NCBI GenBank assembly: GCA_964385235.1
Contig: CAYLOD010000052.1
Span: 1 to 13,249, forward strand
Length of the DNA: 13,249 nt
Source: Pseudoruminococcus sp964385235
GTDB lineage: Bacteria; Bacillota; Clostridia; Oscillospirales; Acutalibacteraceae
Direction: 5' to 3'
Positions 13,126 through 13,249 of the stretch are shown piece by piece (position 1 is the first letter of the stretch; each line of letters opens with the position of its first letter). Below the pieces are notes generated by a model. It did no database searches. It had not been told where the DNA came from and saw nothing but the letters and a program-made list of their open reading frames with translations. Position numbers and translations under genes: made by a program.

Positions 13126-13175
13126 GCAAATCGGGCGGACAATTCGCCTGTATTTGCCAACACCTAAAGGAGGTG
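13126..13175 (+). promoter_or_regulatory. rpmB 5' hairpins, one covering the ribosome-binding site
   Basis: GCAAAT (13126-13131) pairs with ATTTGC (13152-13157) around an inner stem GGCGGA/TTCGCC (13134-13139 with 13143-13148, one G-U pair). Just downstream CACCT (13161-13165) can pair with AGGTG (13171-13175), which is part of the Shine-Dalgarno AGGAGGTG. This could limit initiation of rpmB. No clear promoter is visible between rplL and rpmB. Confidence 0.35.
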
Positions 13176-13181
13176 CATACC

Positions 13182-13249
13182 ATGGCAAAGTGTGATGTAT
13201 GCGGAAAAGGAGTTACCTTTGGCATTAAGGTTTCTCACTCACACAGAAG
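13182..13249 (+). CDS. rpmB: 50S ribosomal protein L28, zinc-binding form (3' truncated)
   Basis: The first 22 residues of L28 are present; the rest lies beyond the right edge. The start M-A-K-C-D-V-C-G-K-G-V-T-F-G, followed by K-V-S-H-S-H-R, is diagnostic. C4 and C7 are the first half of the zinc site of the C+ form. AGGAGGTG (13168-13175) is 6 nt before the ATG. Full L28 is about 60-65 residues, so about 40 residues are missing. It follows rplL by 78 nt on the same strand and may have its own promoter or be read through from rplL. Confidence 0.93.
   Translation, partial: MAKCDVCGKGVTFGIKVSHSHR

Overview
The window looks like chromosome from an endospore-forming Clostridia-type Firmicute, probably an anaerobe of the Ruminococcaceae/Oscillospiraceae kind. 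The evidence is a complete three-gene GerA/GerB/GerC germinant-receptor operon, a FeoA-FeoB-Cys-rich ferrous-iron operon, a DUF421/DUF4363 pair, strong Shine-Dalgarno sites, and a ribosomal gene block with an L10 leader. Exact taxonomy cannot be read from the sequence alone. Nothing here looks like a phage, IS element, integron or CRISPR array.

Layout. (1) 1-336: 3' part of a TrkA-type K+ uptake regulator, cut by the window edge. (2) 337-3122: a feo operon on the + strand (feoA, feoB, FeoB-associated Cys-rich membrane protein), preceded by about 290 nt of non-coding sequence with palindromes and a long hairpin. (3) 3124-4178, - strand: a DUF421 (YetF-like) membrane protein followed by a DUF4363 protein. 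(4) 4368-8089, + strand: the germination receptor operon, its three genes overlapping by 8 and 14 nt. (5) 8097-9284, - strand: a GT4 glycosyltransferase with its own promoter. (6) 9502 to the end, + strand: rpmG-secE-nusG-rplK-rplA, then a separate promoter and L10 leader driving rplJ-rplL, then rpmB (L28), cut by the right edge.

How the parts work together. Region 2 imports Fe2+. Region 4 forms the inner-membrane receptor that senses germinants in the dormant spore. Region 3 may be a membrane accessory of the spore or cell envelope. Region 6 supplies large-subunit ribosomal proteins, the SecE translocon subunit and the NusG elongation factor. Its regulation can be partly read from the DNA: strong sigma-A-type promoters, an L10 leader with an intrinsic terminator, and two matching hairpin elements (before rplK and before rplA) that look like L1-binding autoregulatory sites.

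The observations I would follow first are: two terminator-like hairpins lying antisense inside the genes opposite each convergent junction (feo into the DUF421 gene; the glycosyltransferase into gerC); the twin L1-type leaders; an 18-bp perfect inverted repeat between divergent promoters at 9403-9465; and a set of mutually exclusive helices in the rpmG leader. I found no clearly new multi-gene system. The unusual content is mainly regulatory RNA and DNA architecture.
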